From: Gongronella butleri
Lineage: Eukaryota > Mucoromycota > Mucoromycetes > Mucorales > Cunninghamellaceae
Length of the DNA stretch: 64,000 nucleotides
Assembly: GCA_025201375.1 (NCBI GenBank)
Contig: JAIWZP010000018.1
Location: 434,001 to 498,000 of the forward strand
Direction: 5' to 3'
The notes beneath the pieces are model-generated. The model worked only from the letters and a program-made list of their open reading frames with translations, ran no database searches and was not told where the DNA came from. Positions 12,123-22,987 of this stretch are shown here, piece by piece (the first letter of the stretch is position 1; every line of letters begins with the position of its first letter). Both the position numbers and the translations under genes were made by a program.

Positions 12123-12708
12123 TTAGGCAAAGAAGCGATAGTACACAATGCCGGCCAAGATGAGCAGGGGAAGAAGCACGCGCAGAGGGCTAAAAAAAAA
12201 AAGAGGGAGAGGATGAGCACCTTTTGTCGTTGACATATGACGATCACACATACTTTCCCTCCGCCTTGCTGTCCATGGCATTGGCATTGGCGCTGACCAC
12301 CTTGACAGGCTTGGACTAGATAAAAAAGATAAAGCAATGAGCCATTGGCACGTTCTCCTTTGTTCCTCGGGTCGCTCTTGTCATCCTTACGTTGGGATCC
12401 ACCTCACCAACAAGGTATTGCGCCAGCAATTCGCGAGCATCGGGCGAATGGCCAACATCCTCAAAGGGACCCGTGGCGTCACGAGCACCCTCATCAATCA
12501 GCACCTCTTCACCACCAGGATGCTATCAAAACAAAAAAGGGCGTTTAGCATCATGTCAGCTATTTTTGCTGTTTTTTGCTGTTTTTCGCTGATGACTTGC
12601 CTCATCGACAAACTTGGTGATATCGTACACCTTCTTGTCAATGATCATCCACAGATCGTCACGGGTGTTGTGCACAGCCACTTCTTCATAGGTGAACAGC
12701 TTGGTCAT
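12123..12708 (-). CDS. CYB5: Cytochrome b5, tail-anchored
   Basis: Four exons (12601-12708, 12391-12522, 12254-12315, 12123-12189) give 122 residues. The heme-binding core has [35 protein letters not shown] with the axial His of HPGG, and the second axial His in [13 protein letters not shown] hydrophobic C-terminal anchor ([19 protein letters not shown]) marks the ER-membrane form that donates electrons to desaturases, hydroxylases and P450s. The first intron begins with GC instead of GT (GATGAG|GCAAGT) and ends in AG directly before CATCCTGG, exactly between FVDE and HPGG, so it is a GC-AG intron. The gene is convergent with ASE1, 121 bp apart. Confidence 0.95.
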
Positions 12709-13371
12709 GATATGTGTGTGAGTGAAAAAATAGAGAGAAGGGGATAAAAGATGAACAAAGAGATAAAAAGAAGAAGAAAAAAAAAAAGAGTTTTCAATTT
12801 TGATTGTGATTCGGCGTCCTGGTCCGCTGTCAAAAAGGCGCTTTGCAAGGTTACACACACCAAATCACCCAGCCAATGACCTGAGACGCGTTTTTCGTCG
12901 TCATGCCCGCTAATCAGTTGCAGCAGCTCAATTCCCCAGCTTTTGGTCAGTGTCACTTGACACCCACCCGAGGCTACATCATAGACTGTAAAAGTGACGC
13001 CCGGGCCAAACACTGGCCGAAAAGCACGAGATTTCTCATTTTGCAGGGTGGATGTGTCCCTCGACGGCACCCTTTTTCTTGTTCTCGTGGCCGAGCATCA
13101 TTTTCGGCCACGACGCGACAAACCCACGCACCCAATTGTTCCTGCCATGGCTCAAACATGCAAAGTAGGGGAGTTTTTGATTTTGTGACGGCTCAATGCC
13201 GCATTCTTCACGTTCCAAATGACCGGATTTGCTTCCTGTTTCTCTTCCAACACATTGCTACTTTCCTGTGCATGCGCTACACGGTCAATTTCGTATAAAA
13301 ATGGTTCAACAGCAGCAAGAAGCAAAATTTTTTGAGGAAAAACCAAAATGTGCCAATTTCATAACATTTCA
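12709..13371. other. Intergenic, no gene seen
   Basis: Short open frames on both strands have no recognisable product. The first ~100 bases on the minus strand are the T/C-rich leader of the cytochrome b5 gene. Confidence 0.5.
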
Positions 13372-13490
13372 TGTTACGGCCATACGATTCTGAAAGCGCC
13401 AGATCCCGTCCGATCTCTGCAGCGATCCAGAATACGGCCTGGTTAGTACTGTGGTGAGAGATCACACGGGAATACCAGGTGCTGTAATGC
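13372..13490 (+). rRNA. 5S ribosomal RNA
   Basis: A 119-nt sequence with the conserved eukaryotic 5S features: TACGGCCATAC near the 5' end, ATCCCGTCCGATCTCTGCAG (loop B/box A region), GGTTAGTACTGTGGTGAGAG, CACACGGGAATACC (box C region) and GGTGCTGTAATGC at the 3' end, which pairs with the 5' end. It is close to the fission yeast 5S sequence throughout. T-runs follow directly as a Pol III terminator. It is a dispersed single gene, one of three in the window, and matches the copy at 46022-46140. Confidence 0.95.
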
Positions 13491-14120
13491 GCATTTCTTT
13501 TTGCATTTTTTTGCACTTTTTTGCATAGTAAAACGCGTCTAGACAGGTCGCGACGTGCGTCATCCCCAATTTGGGTTTGTGTAACAAGCATCACATCACG
13601 TGGGTTGTCGAGAAAATTAGCATTGCGCGTTTTTTTTTACATTTTGCACGATTGCTCATGAAAGCCCAATTTACAAACACCATTCCGTCTCTTGGACTAG
13701 GAGTTCCAAGGTTTCTCGTTTGAATGAGCCCACCCTCGACGCTCTGCAGCCGCTGGGTGGCGCGTAATCGCCATTTTTAAAAATGACGGATTTTCCTGGG
13801 GTAGCGGTCGTGGATTTGAAAACGGTCAGTTTTAGGTCCTCAGATCGCCACGCCATCCAACCACATGGCAAACGCACCTCGTTCACCGACGAACATCAAA
13901 TAAAACCTACGAGTCCATTGGCTGGTTTCGGCGTAAAATGCATTTTGCGCCGTATTTTCGCTACAAGGTAAAGTCAGCGAAGGTTGGTCCCAGCGCTTGG
14001 AAAAAAGTATCACCAAATAGAGCACGTGTTGCTGCATATATGCATATGCGTGATCAATGAAAATGACGAGCTCCGGCTGATTTATTAAGAGGTAACTTTT
14101 GGCTGTACATTTTCGACGCG
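13491..14120. other. Intergenic, degenerate minus-strand frames
   Basis: Interrupted minus-strand frames at 13671-13886 and 13840-14124 continue the direction of the hypothetical ORF at 14121-14510 and may be decayed parts of the same gene. No domain recognised. Confidence 0.3.
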
Positions 14121-14510
14121 TCAAAAACCGCGTCGTACACTGTGCGATCCGCGCCGCGCCTCATCAAATTCATGCGCCACGGGCGTGACTTGCTGGTAGA
14201 CGCGTCGCCACGGCTCTTTGAACGCGTCTTTCCTGTGCAATTCGCGGTTGAAATAAATTCGAAAATCGGCCACTGCTCGTGACCCAATAGATGGATTGCC
14301 TTTTTTTATTGGCTTTTCGTTGGTTTCGTCATGCGCATAATCTTTTTGTGTAAGTTTGGTGGAATTCTGGAGACCCAAGTTTGGAATTTTCGTTTGGCGG
14401 CTCGGCCACAACGAAATCTTTGGTTTGCGCTTACGACCGCGTCCACTATCCGTTTGCGCTGAAACTTGGATATGAGATGTAGGCAGATGAGGCAATGCCA
14501 ATGAGCTCAT
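14121..14510 (-). CDS. Hypothetical protein, possibly part of a decayed gene
   Basis: An ATG-started 129-residue frame with codon use like the real genes here (mixed, GC-leaning third positions). It is basic, with GRGRKRKPKISLW near the N terminus and ADFRIYFNRELHRKDAF toward the C terminus. No family recognised. Possible upstream exon material on the same strand lies near 14600-14660, ending in a good donor (GGAACAG|GTGCGT). The frames at 13671-14120 may be downstream remnants. It could be a lineage-specific gene or the relic of a mobile element gene. Confidence 0.3.
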   Translation of the reverse strand: MSSLALPHLPTSHIQVSAQTDSGRGRKRKPKISLWPSRQTKIPNLGLQNSTKLTQKDYAHDETNEKPIKKGNPSIGSRAVADFRIYFNRELHRKDAFKEPWRRVYQQVTPVAHEFDEARRGSHSVRRGF

Positions 14511-15358
14511 CCAAGAGCATACTCGGTGCCGTGCTCCAGTTTTTTCAAATCATTTCGTTGATTTTGCGTTTTTCATGTTTTACGCACCTGTTCCAATGCG
14601 GCCCTCGATGGCCATCTAGAATCGTCGTATGCATTGATGTCTTGCGCAACTTTTCAAAGCGGATGACCATGCTCAATTTGCCAGAAAAATGGGGGGATGG
14701 CGAGTTTTTGGCACGTGCGGTGCCGGTTGCATCAGGTCAAAAACCAAGATGCCAGGGCATTGCTCAGTCTCGACACGTTTTCACGACTAGAGCGGCCACT
14801 TTTCATGCCAATAGCGCGGCCAGCGGCACAGGATGGACCCACAAAACCGGGAAACAAGCCGTTTAGGTCATTTCACAGGCCATCGCGGCTCAGCGTGCTG
14901 AAATAAAGGTGTTAACGTTCATTTGGGACCCGCACTATCGTTGTGGAGCGCAGCAGCCCAGAAAAAAACCCTGTTGTAAAAGCAGACCAGGCCGTGTTTA
15001 TCAAATAAGCTCCTGACCGGGTCTGCTCAAAGGGGAAAGTCGAGCAAACCCCGATTGACAGTTGCTGGATTGGGCAAGTTGCACCTCAGGCGCGCGGAGC
15101 ACAAGCTGCATGATATTTTCAAAAAGACACCCGCGTCCTGCTTTCTTTGTTCTTCTTTTTCTCGCTCGCTTTTCTCTCTTTTTTTTTTTAAAGTACCCAA
15201 AGGTATAGAACTGGCAGCGGGCACGCGATGCCAACCGCCTCCATGCGGTCGTGCCCGGGCAACGTCGAAAAAGACGGCAAAAGGGTTGGCTCTTTTACTT
15301 TTCAATAAAAATCATGTTTTAATTCTTAAACCTGTCTTGTCTTGTCTTTTCTGTCTTT
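14511..15358. other. Intergenic, no gene seen
   Basis: Only short or low-complexity frames. No repeat shared with the rest of the window was noticed. Confidence 0.4.
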
Positions 15359-15430
15359 ATAAACGTGTCCATGGCACTCATAAACGTTGTCATGGACCCC
15401 ATGAACGTCGTCATGAACTCCATAAACGTC
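15359..15430 (+). repeat. 21-bp tandem repeat, about 3.4 copies
   Basis: Units beginning ATAAACGT/ATGAACGT at 15359, 15380, 15401 and 15422, each 21 bp with several substitutions. The period is a multiple of three and one frame reads a heptapeptide repeat (V-M-D-P-M-N-V like), but no gene is otherwise supported here. Confidence 0.7.
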
Positions 15431-16226
15431 TTTTTAAGGAATCATGCATGTGCATGCCAAAAGAAAGTGTCACTTTTGCACAGCTATGCTGGTGCCCGCA
15501 TACCAAAAGATGCGCCTGGTTCTCCTCTATCCAATGCACTTGGTTTCATGACGCTAGGATGAAAACGCATTGAGAAAAAAAGGATTCAAAGAAGCAGGGC
15601 GGTGAAAAAAACGCGTCCAGCGCGCCAATTCTGCCATTTGCCCCTTTTTCTCCCCTCTGTCAGTGCCATGATCCTAATACTGTCAGTTGCGCCCTGTTGC
15701 GGCGCTACACGTTGACATGAAAAAAACGCAAATCTATCCACTCATTGCTGAAAAATTCACGTTTTAATGCCTGGTCTGCGTGACCGTGAGAATTGTGCTT
15801 GTTGCTTCACGGCAAAGCATCGCCTGGCAATGCCGCTACTACCAAAAGAAAGCTCTCTTTTTTCTCCATATGTCCACATGAATTCAGCCCTGGCGACACT
15901 GATCTCGTCGAGAAATGGCGATTTATGTGCGATTTTGCACAAAATGTGATCCGAATGGCCCTTTTTGCCTGCGGTCCGCCAAGATCAGACTGCTGAAATA
16001 GCACGATCGCAGCAAAAAAAAAAAAAGACCGCGACGCGTACAAAAATAAAAAAGAGTAATTGTCCCCCCGACAGTCGTACAACCCTTAAAAAATGTCGAA
16101 ACAAGCCGTTTTTTTGGGATCTCCGGCCAGCGGTCTGGAGCAAAACGAGTGACAGAGGGCATAGGGTGGTCTCACTCTTTTTTTTTTTTTTTAACCGTGT
16201 AAAATTGGATTTGCTTTATTTTTAAA

Positions 16227-17552
16227 TTAAGAGGCGGAGCAAGTGTACTGCAGCAAGGTGGTGTCGACGCGCGTGCAAATGTTCTTGGGGGTGCCGTATT
16301 TGGAGGGGCACTGGACATTGATATTTTCAGCGACAATGTTGGAGCAGACGTCTTGTTGCGAGCAGACAATGGTGGTGACGACGTTTTTGTAGTTGCCGCT
16401 GGTGGTGCCGTTAAAGTTTTTGAACGTGATGTCCTGCAGGACCATCTTGCTGGGGAATTCGACGCACAGGGTGGCGTTCTTTTGACCATAGCATTGGGTG
16501 AGCTCAATGGCATAGTCGACGGACGTCAAGCTAAAAGTGTCAAAGGTCACGTTCTTCACAAGGCCGGCGCCGCCGCCACCTTGCAAATCCACGGACATGG
16601 CGGCCGAATTGCCGGGCCACACCTTGACGCGCGCGCCGTCGGACGCGTAATTCATGGAAATGTTGTACGAGTAGATGTTTTGCACGAGATCGTATTCACC
16701 GGGGTACTGGCCAAGCGACCCGACCGAGATGCCGTGCGAGCCATTGCAATAGAGGTTAGAAACGTAAATGTTGGTGGAATTGGGCTTGAATGAGACGCAA
16801 TCGTCGCCATTAAAGATGCGCGAGTCCTTGATCCACACATTATCCGAGCGATACACGTCCCATCCGTCGGTGTTCTTGGCCACATTGCTGGACGTGGACC
16901 CGCCGTGGATAAACAGGTCCGAGTAGACGACGTCAGTGGAATTGATGATCAAGTTGTTCCATTGCGGCGCATTGACGAGCGTCAAGTCGGTCACGGAGCC
17001 GCCGTACATGCCATAGACAACGAGCAAGATGGGACGCTTGATGAGCGGCTGCGCCGCGTACAAATCGTACCAGGGCTGGCCATTGCCATTGATCACGCCA
17101 CCGCCATACACATTCACATCCTTGCCACCAATCAGCCAAAAAGTCGATGCATTCTGATACGTCAGGTCGTACTGCACGTCCTGCCAATACGTCGTGTTTG
17201 TCGAAAAGTTGATGGTGCCGCCAAACACCAGATCCACCTTGTCCAGGAACGTCAAATCAAGCGGCGACGAAAATGTGTAATTGTTGCCTTGCGGAAGCTC
17301 GACAATGCCGCCATGGTTGCACTTTTTGGCCGCCTTGAGCAACGACGGCGCATCGTCACGGCCATCCCCCTTGGGCAGCACGCGGCACGTCTTGATGTGC
17401 TTGTCATGACGCGTGTAATGGGGCCGAGGCGACGGCAATGGTGGCGACGATGTGCGGATCGCCGGCGCGGGGATCATTGGAGGAGCTTGGAGCGCATTCA
17501 CCAGGTTGACCGCCGCCAGGGCGGCAACCGCAAGCATTGACTTGATCACCAT
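16227..17552 (-). CDS. GH28 exo-polygalacturonase, secreted
   Basis: An intronless 441-residue enzyme. Residues 1-20 form a signal peptide (MVIKSMLAVAALAAVNLVNA). The parallel beta-helix carries all GH28 signatures: NTDGWD (227-232), GDDC (249-252), GSHGISVGSLG (271-281) and ARVKVW (307-312). These supply the catalytic aspartates, the histidine and the substrate-binding Arg/Lys. The surroundings VYRSDNVWIKDS, FKPNSTNI and NISMNYASDGA are characteristic of the exo-acting subgroup (galacturan 1,4-alpha-galacturonidase), which removes terminal galacturonate from pectin. Many N-glycosylation sequons are present. It is probably used for plant-material degradation. A T-rich stretch lies just before the start codon. 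Confidence 0.95.
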   Translation of the reverse strand: MVIKSMLAVAALAAVNLVNALQAPPMIPAPAIRTSSPPLPSPRPHYTRHDKHIKTCRVLPKGDGRDDAPSLLKAAKKCNHGGIVELPQGNNYTFSSPLDLTFLDKVDLVFGGTINFSTNTTYWQDVQYDLTYQNASTFWLIGGKDVNVYGGGVINGNGQPWYDLYAAQPLIKRPILLVVYGMYGGSVTDLTLVNAPQWNNLIINSTDVVYSDLFIHGGSTSSNVAKNTDGWDVYRSDNVWIKDSRIFNGDDCVSFKPNSTNIYVSNLYCNGSHGISVGSLGQYPGEYDLVQNIYSYNISMNYASDGARVKVWPGNSAAMSVDLQGGGGAGLVKNVTFDTFSLTSVDYAIELTQCYGQKNATLCVEFPSKMVLQDITFKNFNGTTSGNYKNVVTTIVCSQQDVCSNIVAENINVQCPSKYGTPKNICTRVDTTLLQYTCSAS

Positions 17553-18249
17553 GTTGTATTTTTTTCGATGAAAAAAAAAAAAAAAGAATGAGCGATTAAA
17601 ATGACACTTGTCCCTTTATATGAGCTCGACCTTGATCTTTTCAACCTTAATTCATGAATTTGTGGCACAATGGAGGGTGAAAAAAAGTCGCCTATTTCTC
17701 CATGCGGGCTCACAACCTTTTTTTCCCCACACACGCTTCCATCGTTTCCCCGCATTTGAGTTTTTCGGAGATTACGGCCATTTTTTATTGTAAAGGCCAG
17801 GGAAAACCTTTTTTTTTCGAGCGCGCCAAGGGTTACATGCGTCGAGACCAACAGGCCCGGATGTCCATGCTCAACAAGTGCGAAAAAAGAAAAACGAAAA
17901 AGAAAAAAATGACCAATGCCTAGTGCGCTTCGTTCAATGGCTCACCGCTGGACGTTTTCATGCACCATGGCCCATCCAGTGCTACCAGCCGCTAAAGGTG
18001 TCGCGCTGAAACTCTCGGGTTTGTGCCATTTTTGTTTGACCGGGTGCGCAGCGCCTGATTATTCGCGGCCATCGTCCGATGGAGCGAAAAATAGGGGCAC
18101 AATTGCATTCAAATCAATACATGGAGACGTTTTAATGGACATGTGCGGAAATCGCGTCCAATTTCGCAATGACATGGTCAAATCTTACATTTTTGCCATT
18201 TTTGCATGGTTAGGACCGCGCTCCTTCCAAAAAGAGACGCTTCAATCTC
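17553..18249. other. Intergenic, no gene seen
   Basis: Upstream region of the polygalacturonase gene. No coding or repeat signal supported. Confidence 0.4.
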
Positions 18250-18322
18250 CGCCGCCGCACCGCAACCGCCGCGCAAAAATTTTTACGGAAGAATCACCAT
18301 GCTCCCAATCGTTTTCTTGACA

Positions 18323-18441
18323 TGTTACGGCCATACGATTCTGAAAACGCCAGATCCCGTCCGATCTCTGCAGCGATCCAGAATACGGCCTGGTTAGTAC
18401 TGTGGTGAGAGATCACACGGGAATACCAGGTGCTGTAATGC
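18323..18441 (+). rRNA. 5S ribosomal RNA
   Basis: Same 119-nt 5S sequence as at 13372-13490 with one G-to-A difference (CTGAAAACGC instead of CTGAAAGCGC). Internal control regions and terminal pairing are intact and T-runs follow. It lies in the duplicated block 622 bp from a tRNA-Arg gene of opposite polarity. Confidence 0.95.
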
Positions 18442-19063
18442 GCGATTTCTTTTTGCACTTTTTATGCACTTTTTTCTTGAAAATTATGAATGTGGGGGGC
18501 ACTGCTCTTTGCAAAGAGTCTGCCGCGAGACATGACCTATTCTTTTTTGTTTGGCTGAATATTCGGGCAAGTATCAAATGGTCAGTGCTCTCTACTTTTT
18601 TTTTTTTTTGTATGAATGCAATGAATGTGACCGCAGCCAATGCTGCATTGGACATGTCAGCTCTCTCATGTACAGAGTTACACAGAGTTGTACAGAAAGG
18701 CAATTGACACCAATGCGCATAGGTTTGACGCCGCAATGCGAAATGTGCCCTCGCATCAAGTAAAAATCAGCCTAGAGCGACAAAAAGCAGCCTGCACCGC
18801 CCCGCAAAGACCGACCAATGCCAATGCAGAGCACCTTTTGCTCCGCAATTGCAAGCCACAATAGCGCACACCATCATTTCCAGGAAAAAAAAAAAAAAGA
18901 GCGAGCCAACACCTGAATCCCACCCCCATCTAATCCACACACACCACCGCCTTCCACCACACCCAAACAAAACAAAAAGAACCCTACAGACCGCGCAACG
19001 CCCGAAAAACATGCAAAAAACACGCAAAAAACGCAAAAAAATCCTCCCACGCGCCAAAAAAGA

Positions 19064-19137
19064 TGAGACTAGCAGGACTCGAACCTGCAATCCCCTGATT
19101 CGTAGTCAGATGCCTTGTCCAATTGGGCCATAGTCCC
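19064..19137 (-). tRNA. tRNA-Arg (ACG)
   Basis: Cloverleaf read on the minus strand: acceptor GGGACTA paired with TAGTCTC, D-arm GCCCAATTGGACAAGGC, anticodon stem-loop TCTGA-CTACGAA-TCAGG with anticodon ACG, T-arm GCAGG-TTCGAGT-CCTGC, discriminator A. There is no intron. It is identical to the copies at 36912-36985 and 45323-45396. The 5' side directly borders a ~280-bp repeat unit. Confidence 0.97.
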
Positions 19138-19540
19138 CCTTGATGTCTATCAAGGCAGACAGTCCCCCAAGACGCTTCTCGAAAAGAAATTTCGCAAAAA
19201 AAAACAAAAAAAGACAAGATCATGTGAATGATCGTGTTTCTCAAGCCCATGTGCACGATTTGGCGCGCCATTGTTGGCATTGGACGCGCTGTGGTGGTGG
19301 CTATCCGATGCCGTACGTGTCAGGCTGCTGTGCCACAATGCCATCGATCTTTCTCGTCTTAGCCTGGGGAGATGAGCTGGATCAAATAAGCTTGCTTAAT
19401 GCCCAATAGGACCATTAGTCCCTAAATCATGTCTATCAATGCAGGGATCTCCAGGCTTGTACAGGAGAAACATTGAGCAGCAATGCACCACAGCAGGCTG
19501 AATCATACGTCATTGGATAGCCACGATCACGAAACGTTGA
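19138..19540 (+). repeat. ~280-bp repeat unit next to tRNA-Arg (plus partial unit)
   Basis: One unit starts with TGTCTATCAAGGCAGACAGT, has the marker block CTTCTCGAAAAGAAATTTCGC at 19173-19193, an A-rich stretch and GTGTTTCTCAAGCCCATGTG, and ends near 19430 with CCCAATAGGACCATTAGTCCC, which resembles the 5' half of tRNA-Arg. A partial, inverted piece of the same unit lies at about 19480-19535. The same unit forms arrays at 36986-37800, 44880-45322 and 46200-47345. Confidence 0.85.
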
Positions 19541-19929
19541 ATGATATGAATTGCGAGCTTCATGAGTTTGGAGTCACACGCGATTGGCGATATAAACCTA
19601 GGGAGACCGACGATGAGTGGTCGCACGGAATTGCAGAATATCAATGGCTTTGATTCGCGCCTTGACGGTGCAGCAATCAAGAAAAGTTTGGGCTAAAAGA
19701 ATCAAGGCCTACTTTATTGAGCAACAGCTATGAGCATGGGGACAATGGGTGCACAAATGGGAAAGTCAAGGGAAAGGGAAGAAAGGAAAAATAGGGGACC
19801 AGAACGAAAAAATGGGGGAGGGGAACAAAAAGAAAAAATGGGGGGGGGAAGAGAACGAAAAGGGAGGAAAGGTGCTGGAAACCACTATGCTGCAGGCCCT
19901 TGGGGGTGGGGCGACATCCTTCAGATTTT
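19541..19929. other. Spacer between repeat unit and decayed nuclease-family gene
   Basis: Purine-rich low-complexity stretch (G/A runs at 19745-19870). No gene seen. Confidence 0.4.
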
Positions 19930-21274
19930 ATGCCCGCGACATTTCTCGGGAGGTAGAATTTGCCGTCGCCATCTTCCACGCTCTGTCGACTTCCCTGCTT
20001 GCTGACAACGACCAGAATATTCAAGCCATTTTTGAAGAAGAATATGTCGCCCCAAGTGAAAAAAATGGTGGAATGATGCCTTTGAAAACCGCAACCTTCT
20101 CGGGTAGCGTGCGTAGCGTCTTCTTTCCCCAGTGAATCGTGAAATCATCTCTACTCACTTTATATTTTATTTTTTTATTTTTTTTAGGCGTATTGCTAAA
20201 TGGTGTGAGGTTCAACCGTGTAGGTTGGGGCTCTCTGCCACAAGCGATTAGCAATCTGCTCGTTGCTAAACCTGGCGGGCCCCTCAAGGTCGGCGCGTGG
20301 GGCTATTCCGCGAGCTCCAAGTGTGTTGAGGTATGTCTTGAAATAATCGTCGGCAAATTCGCGTTTCAACGTCAAGTCGTCTACCATGATAATCTCGCCA
20401 TTGGTGTCAGTGGCAGGGGGGTCGCTTGGTGACTTCCTCAAGAGATGACCACGGGGATGGTCGGGATCCAGATTCAGGTAATACTGGCCAGGGTTCACCA
20501 TGCTTCCAAAGTACATCTTTTTCCCTCTCGTGCGACCGTGCACCACGTTGTGGATGAGGAGGCGAGACAGATTCTGCCATTGGTATCGACGGTGACAGGG
20601 ACATTGTCGAATTGGGTCACGGTCACTTTGCCGTGGAAATCGACGACGGAGGGCTTCTTCACATAGGGCTTACCAGCCTTGCCAGCACGCATTTGCTCGC
20701 CCTTGGCTTTCAAAGCCAAATCGACAAGCTTTTGATCCTTGATCCACTCGAGATTGTCCTTGGAAAGACCAACCAAAGGACCACATTGCGCAAGAAGTGC
20801 GGCTTCTGCAGGGTCGTGGCCATACAGTGTGCTGTAATTGTTGGTAAGACATGCCTGGGCTAGGGCCTGGCGGATGCTGATGCCTTGAGCGAGATGACAA
20901 ACCCAATTGTTACATTTTTCGTGCACGCCATAGTCTGGGTGGCGTTGAATGATTGCAGGGTTCTTGCGCCAGATGAGGCGCGCCTGCTTTTCGCGCGCCT
21001 CCGAGCCAGGGGCGCCTTCCGTGAAGCCAATCGCAATGATTTGCGATCGCATTACGTCCGAATACTGGTGTATTTCTGCTTGGTCTTGCGACGACGAATG
21101 GATGGACTCTGCGCTGGACGATTCACCGACGCCCGTCACCTCCGCATCTCACAGGAACTCGTCCTCAATTCGTTCGTCCATATCTTGTTCAAGTTCTTCA
21201 ATGTCTTCATCTTGAGTGTCGATAATGTCTTGACCAAGAGCCTCAATTCGTTGAATGCGTTTGGCGTATCGATC

Positions 21275-21317
<43 letters not shown>

Positions 21318-21771
21318 AGAACCCAAGGTGTCTGCAATATCCTTTTCTTTACCTTGGTGAACAGTGACATAGTTGGCGTAAAATTCGACATATGCGCCGT
21401 TGAGGATGGTGTCGAGCTCCGAGGTCGCCTCCAGTTCTTTCCGGCGCACCATGACCTTGTTGACGAAATCCAGGGATTGATGGTCCACATCCAACTCATC
21501 CATGCAAAAGATTTGGGGTTGAAAAAGCAAGAGCAGGCGGGCCCAAATCAAGTACATGATGCGCATAATGGCCGGTTCGGCTGGTCCGTAGCTCACAAAG
21601 CCTGGATCCCACATTGGCAGCATGATACAGTGCTTATCACGCTCCACAGCGTCCACATCGTCGTAATCGCAGTCAGCGTCAATGTTGCAGATCGGTGGCT
21701 GCCCAAGTATCTATCGAAAGCGTTTCTTGGTCAACGAGCCCTTAAAAAAAAAACAAAAAAAAATTAAAATT

Positions 21772-21833
<62 letters not shown>

Positions 21834-22987
21834 ACTCACTGGCCGTAAACGTTGGAGTAAGCAACAGCGGCGGGCAGGAAGCCCAAACATCCAACAATGG
21901 TCGTATTCGTGGTTTCCAGGACTTTTGCAACAACGACCGCCATTTTGTCCAATTCGTCGTGCTCCAAGGTACAATAGAGGTCAACCAAGGGAAAATCGGG
22001 CGCTCCATGGCATTGTCAGCCTTGTTGTTGATTTCATTGGTCAAATCCGTCGCAATACGTGCGGCATGAGAGCCGGTAGCAAACTCGAGCGCACTCGTGT
22101 AATTGTGCCATGTAATATACTTGCTAAAAAGCATTAGCACGACGTCCTCAGACATAGTCTGCCCGATGGTCATTTTCAGGACTTTTTGTGGCAAATCAGG
22201 GAAATTCGTCTTGAAGATTGTCTTGAGCTGCTTGTCAACGGATTCCGACAAATCGTGGCCGACTCCAGGTACATCAACAAGATCCAGATGAAGTGAGCTG
22301 ACAAGCGCCTCATCAGATTGCTGCGGCTGGTACGAGCGTTGATAACCGCCCGGCTGGGAATTCAGGAGGCATCTCGACCGAGCAAATGAATGGCCACCTG
22401 CTCTACTTCGTCCCCAAGTGAGAGCGCTGTTCCTCATCAAAACTGTCAACGTTGAACGCGGGGATAACATAAATGTTGGGCCAAATGTTGCCAGCAACGG
22501 ACTCCAGGCAGGCCAAAAAGCTGCTAAGGCGTGATTGGAGAAGCTGAGAGGTCTTCCGAAGCGCGCTCCTCCGCAGTGCGCGCCGTACAGCCCGCGTATC
22601 GACACCAATCTTGCTGTTGTCAGGAGCATCTCGCACCGCTTGGACCAGATGTCAACGAATTTTTGGTCACCGTAATACTTTTTGTACATGTTCAAGGCTT
22701 GATGAAAGAGATTGACAGTGGTCGGGTACGACCGGTTGTAAATTGACATGCTATTCTTGTTATCAACGACGTCGCCAATGGCGCCAGTGGCCTCAAGGAA
22801 AAATTGCTCTGCAAGATCATCGTCAGGCACAGACCACGAGTTTTTCAAAGTATTGACAATGGTGTTGATCGCCGGGAAAGACTTTGTCGACGTACTCGGG
22901 GACGTCAAACGTGATTTTGAGCTGGCTGTCCGGCATACGCGCCAACAGGAGCGCTTTGACATCGCTTTTCGACAGTGCTTGCGCCAT
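19930..22987 (-). pseudogene. Decayed copy of the GIY-YIG/UDG-like family gene
   Basis: Starts at an ATG (22987) with MAQALSKSDVKALLLARM and can be followed through several frames, all homologous to the intact gene at 38210-41389. Matching segments in order: LLNSQPGGY (intact LLNSQPGGF); LVDLYCTLEHDELDKM with GCLGFLPAAVAYSN near 21840-21990 (intact MDLFCTPDHDELIP and ATFGYLPTAVAMSS); HCIMLPMWDPGFVSYGPAEP near 21560-21640; GISIRQALAQACLTNN near 20830-20890. Frame changes at about 22840-22880, 22400-22640, 22000 and 20540 break it, so it is a pseudogene unless many sequencing errors are assumed. The exon B/C intron and exon order are the same as in the intact copy. A T-run of about 50 lies in the intron position at 21780-21830. 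Its 3' end points at the repeat unit and tRNA-Arg. Confidence 0.8.
21780..21830. repeat. Poly-T tract of about 50
   Basis: The longest homopolymer in the window, at the position of an intron of the decayed nuclease-family gene. Seen from the gene strand it is a long A-tract after the donor. Confidence 0.9.

Larger units (their letters stand above)
18250..19140. repeat. Segmental duplication block: 5S - spacer - tRNA-Arg
   Basis: About 890 bp that recur inverted at 45320-46205. The shared segment includes sequence upstream of the 5S gene, the 5S gene, a ~620-bp spacer and the tRNA-Arg(ACG). The spacer matches closely, including the stretch around 18470-18560, the Cys/Thr-rich-looking frame near 18640-18760 and the A-rich tail before the tRNA, with small indels mainly in homopolymers. 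About 100 bp directly 3' of the tRNA also recur at 36810-36911. Confidence 0.9.

Noticed and set aside
13840..14124. Possible transposase downstream of the hypothetical ORF at 14121
   Set aside because: No catalytic triad or other transposase motif could be recognised in the broken frames.
19140..19409. Apparent small protein family with frames at 19140, 36988, 37276, 45068, 46455 and 46529
   Set aside because: These are frames inside the ~280-bp repeat; similarity at the DNA level is equal on both strands and in spacers, so the peptides are not evidence of a gene.
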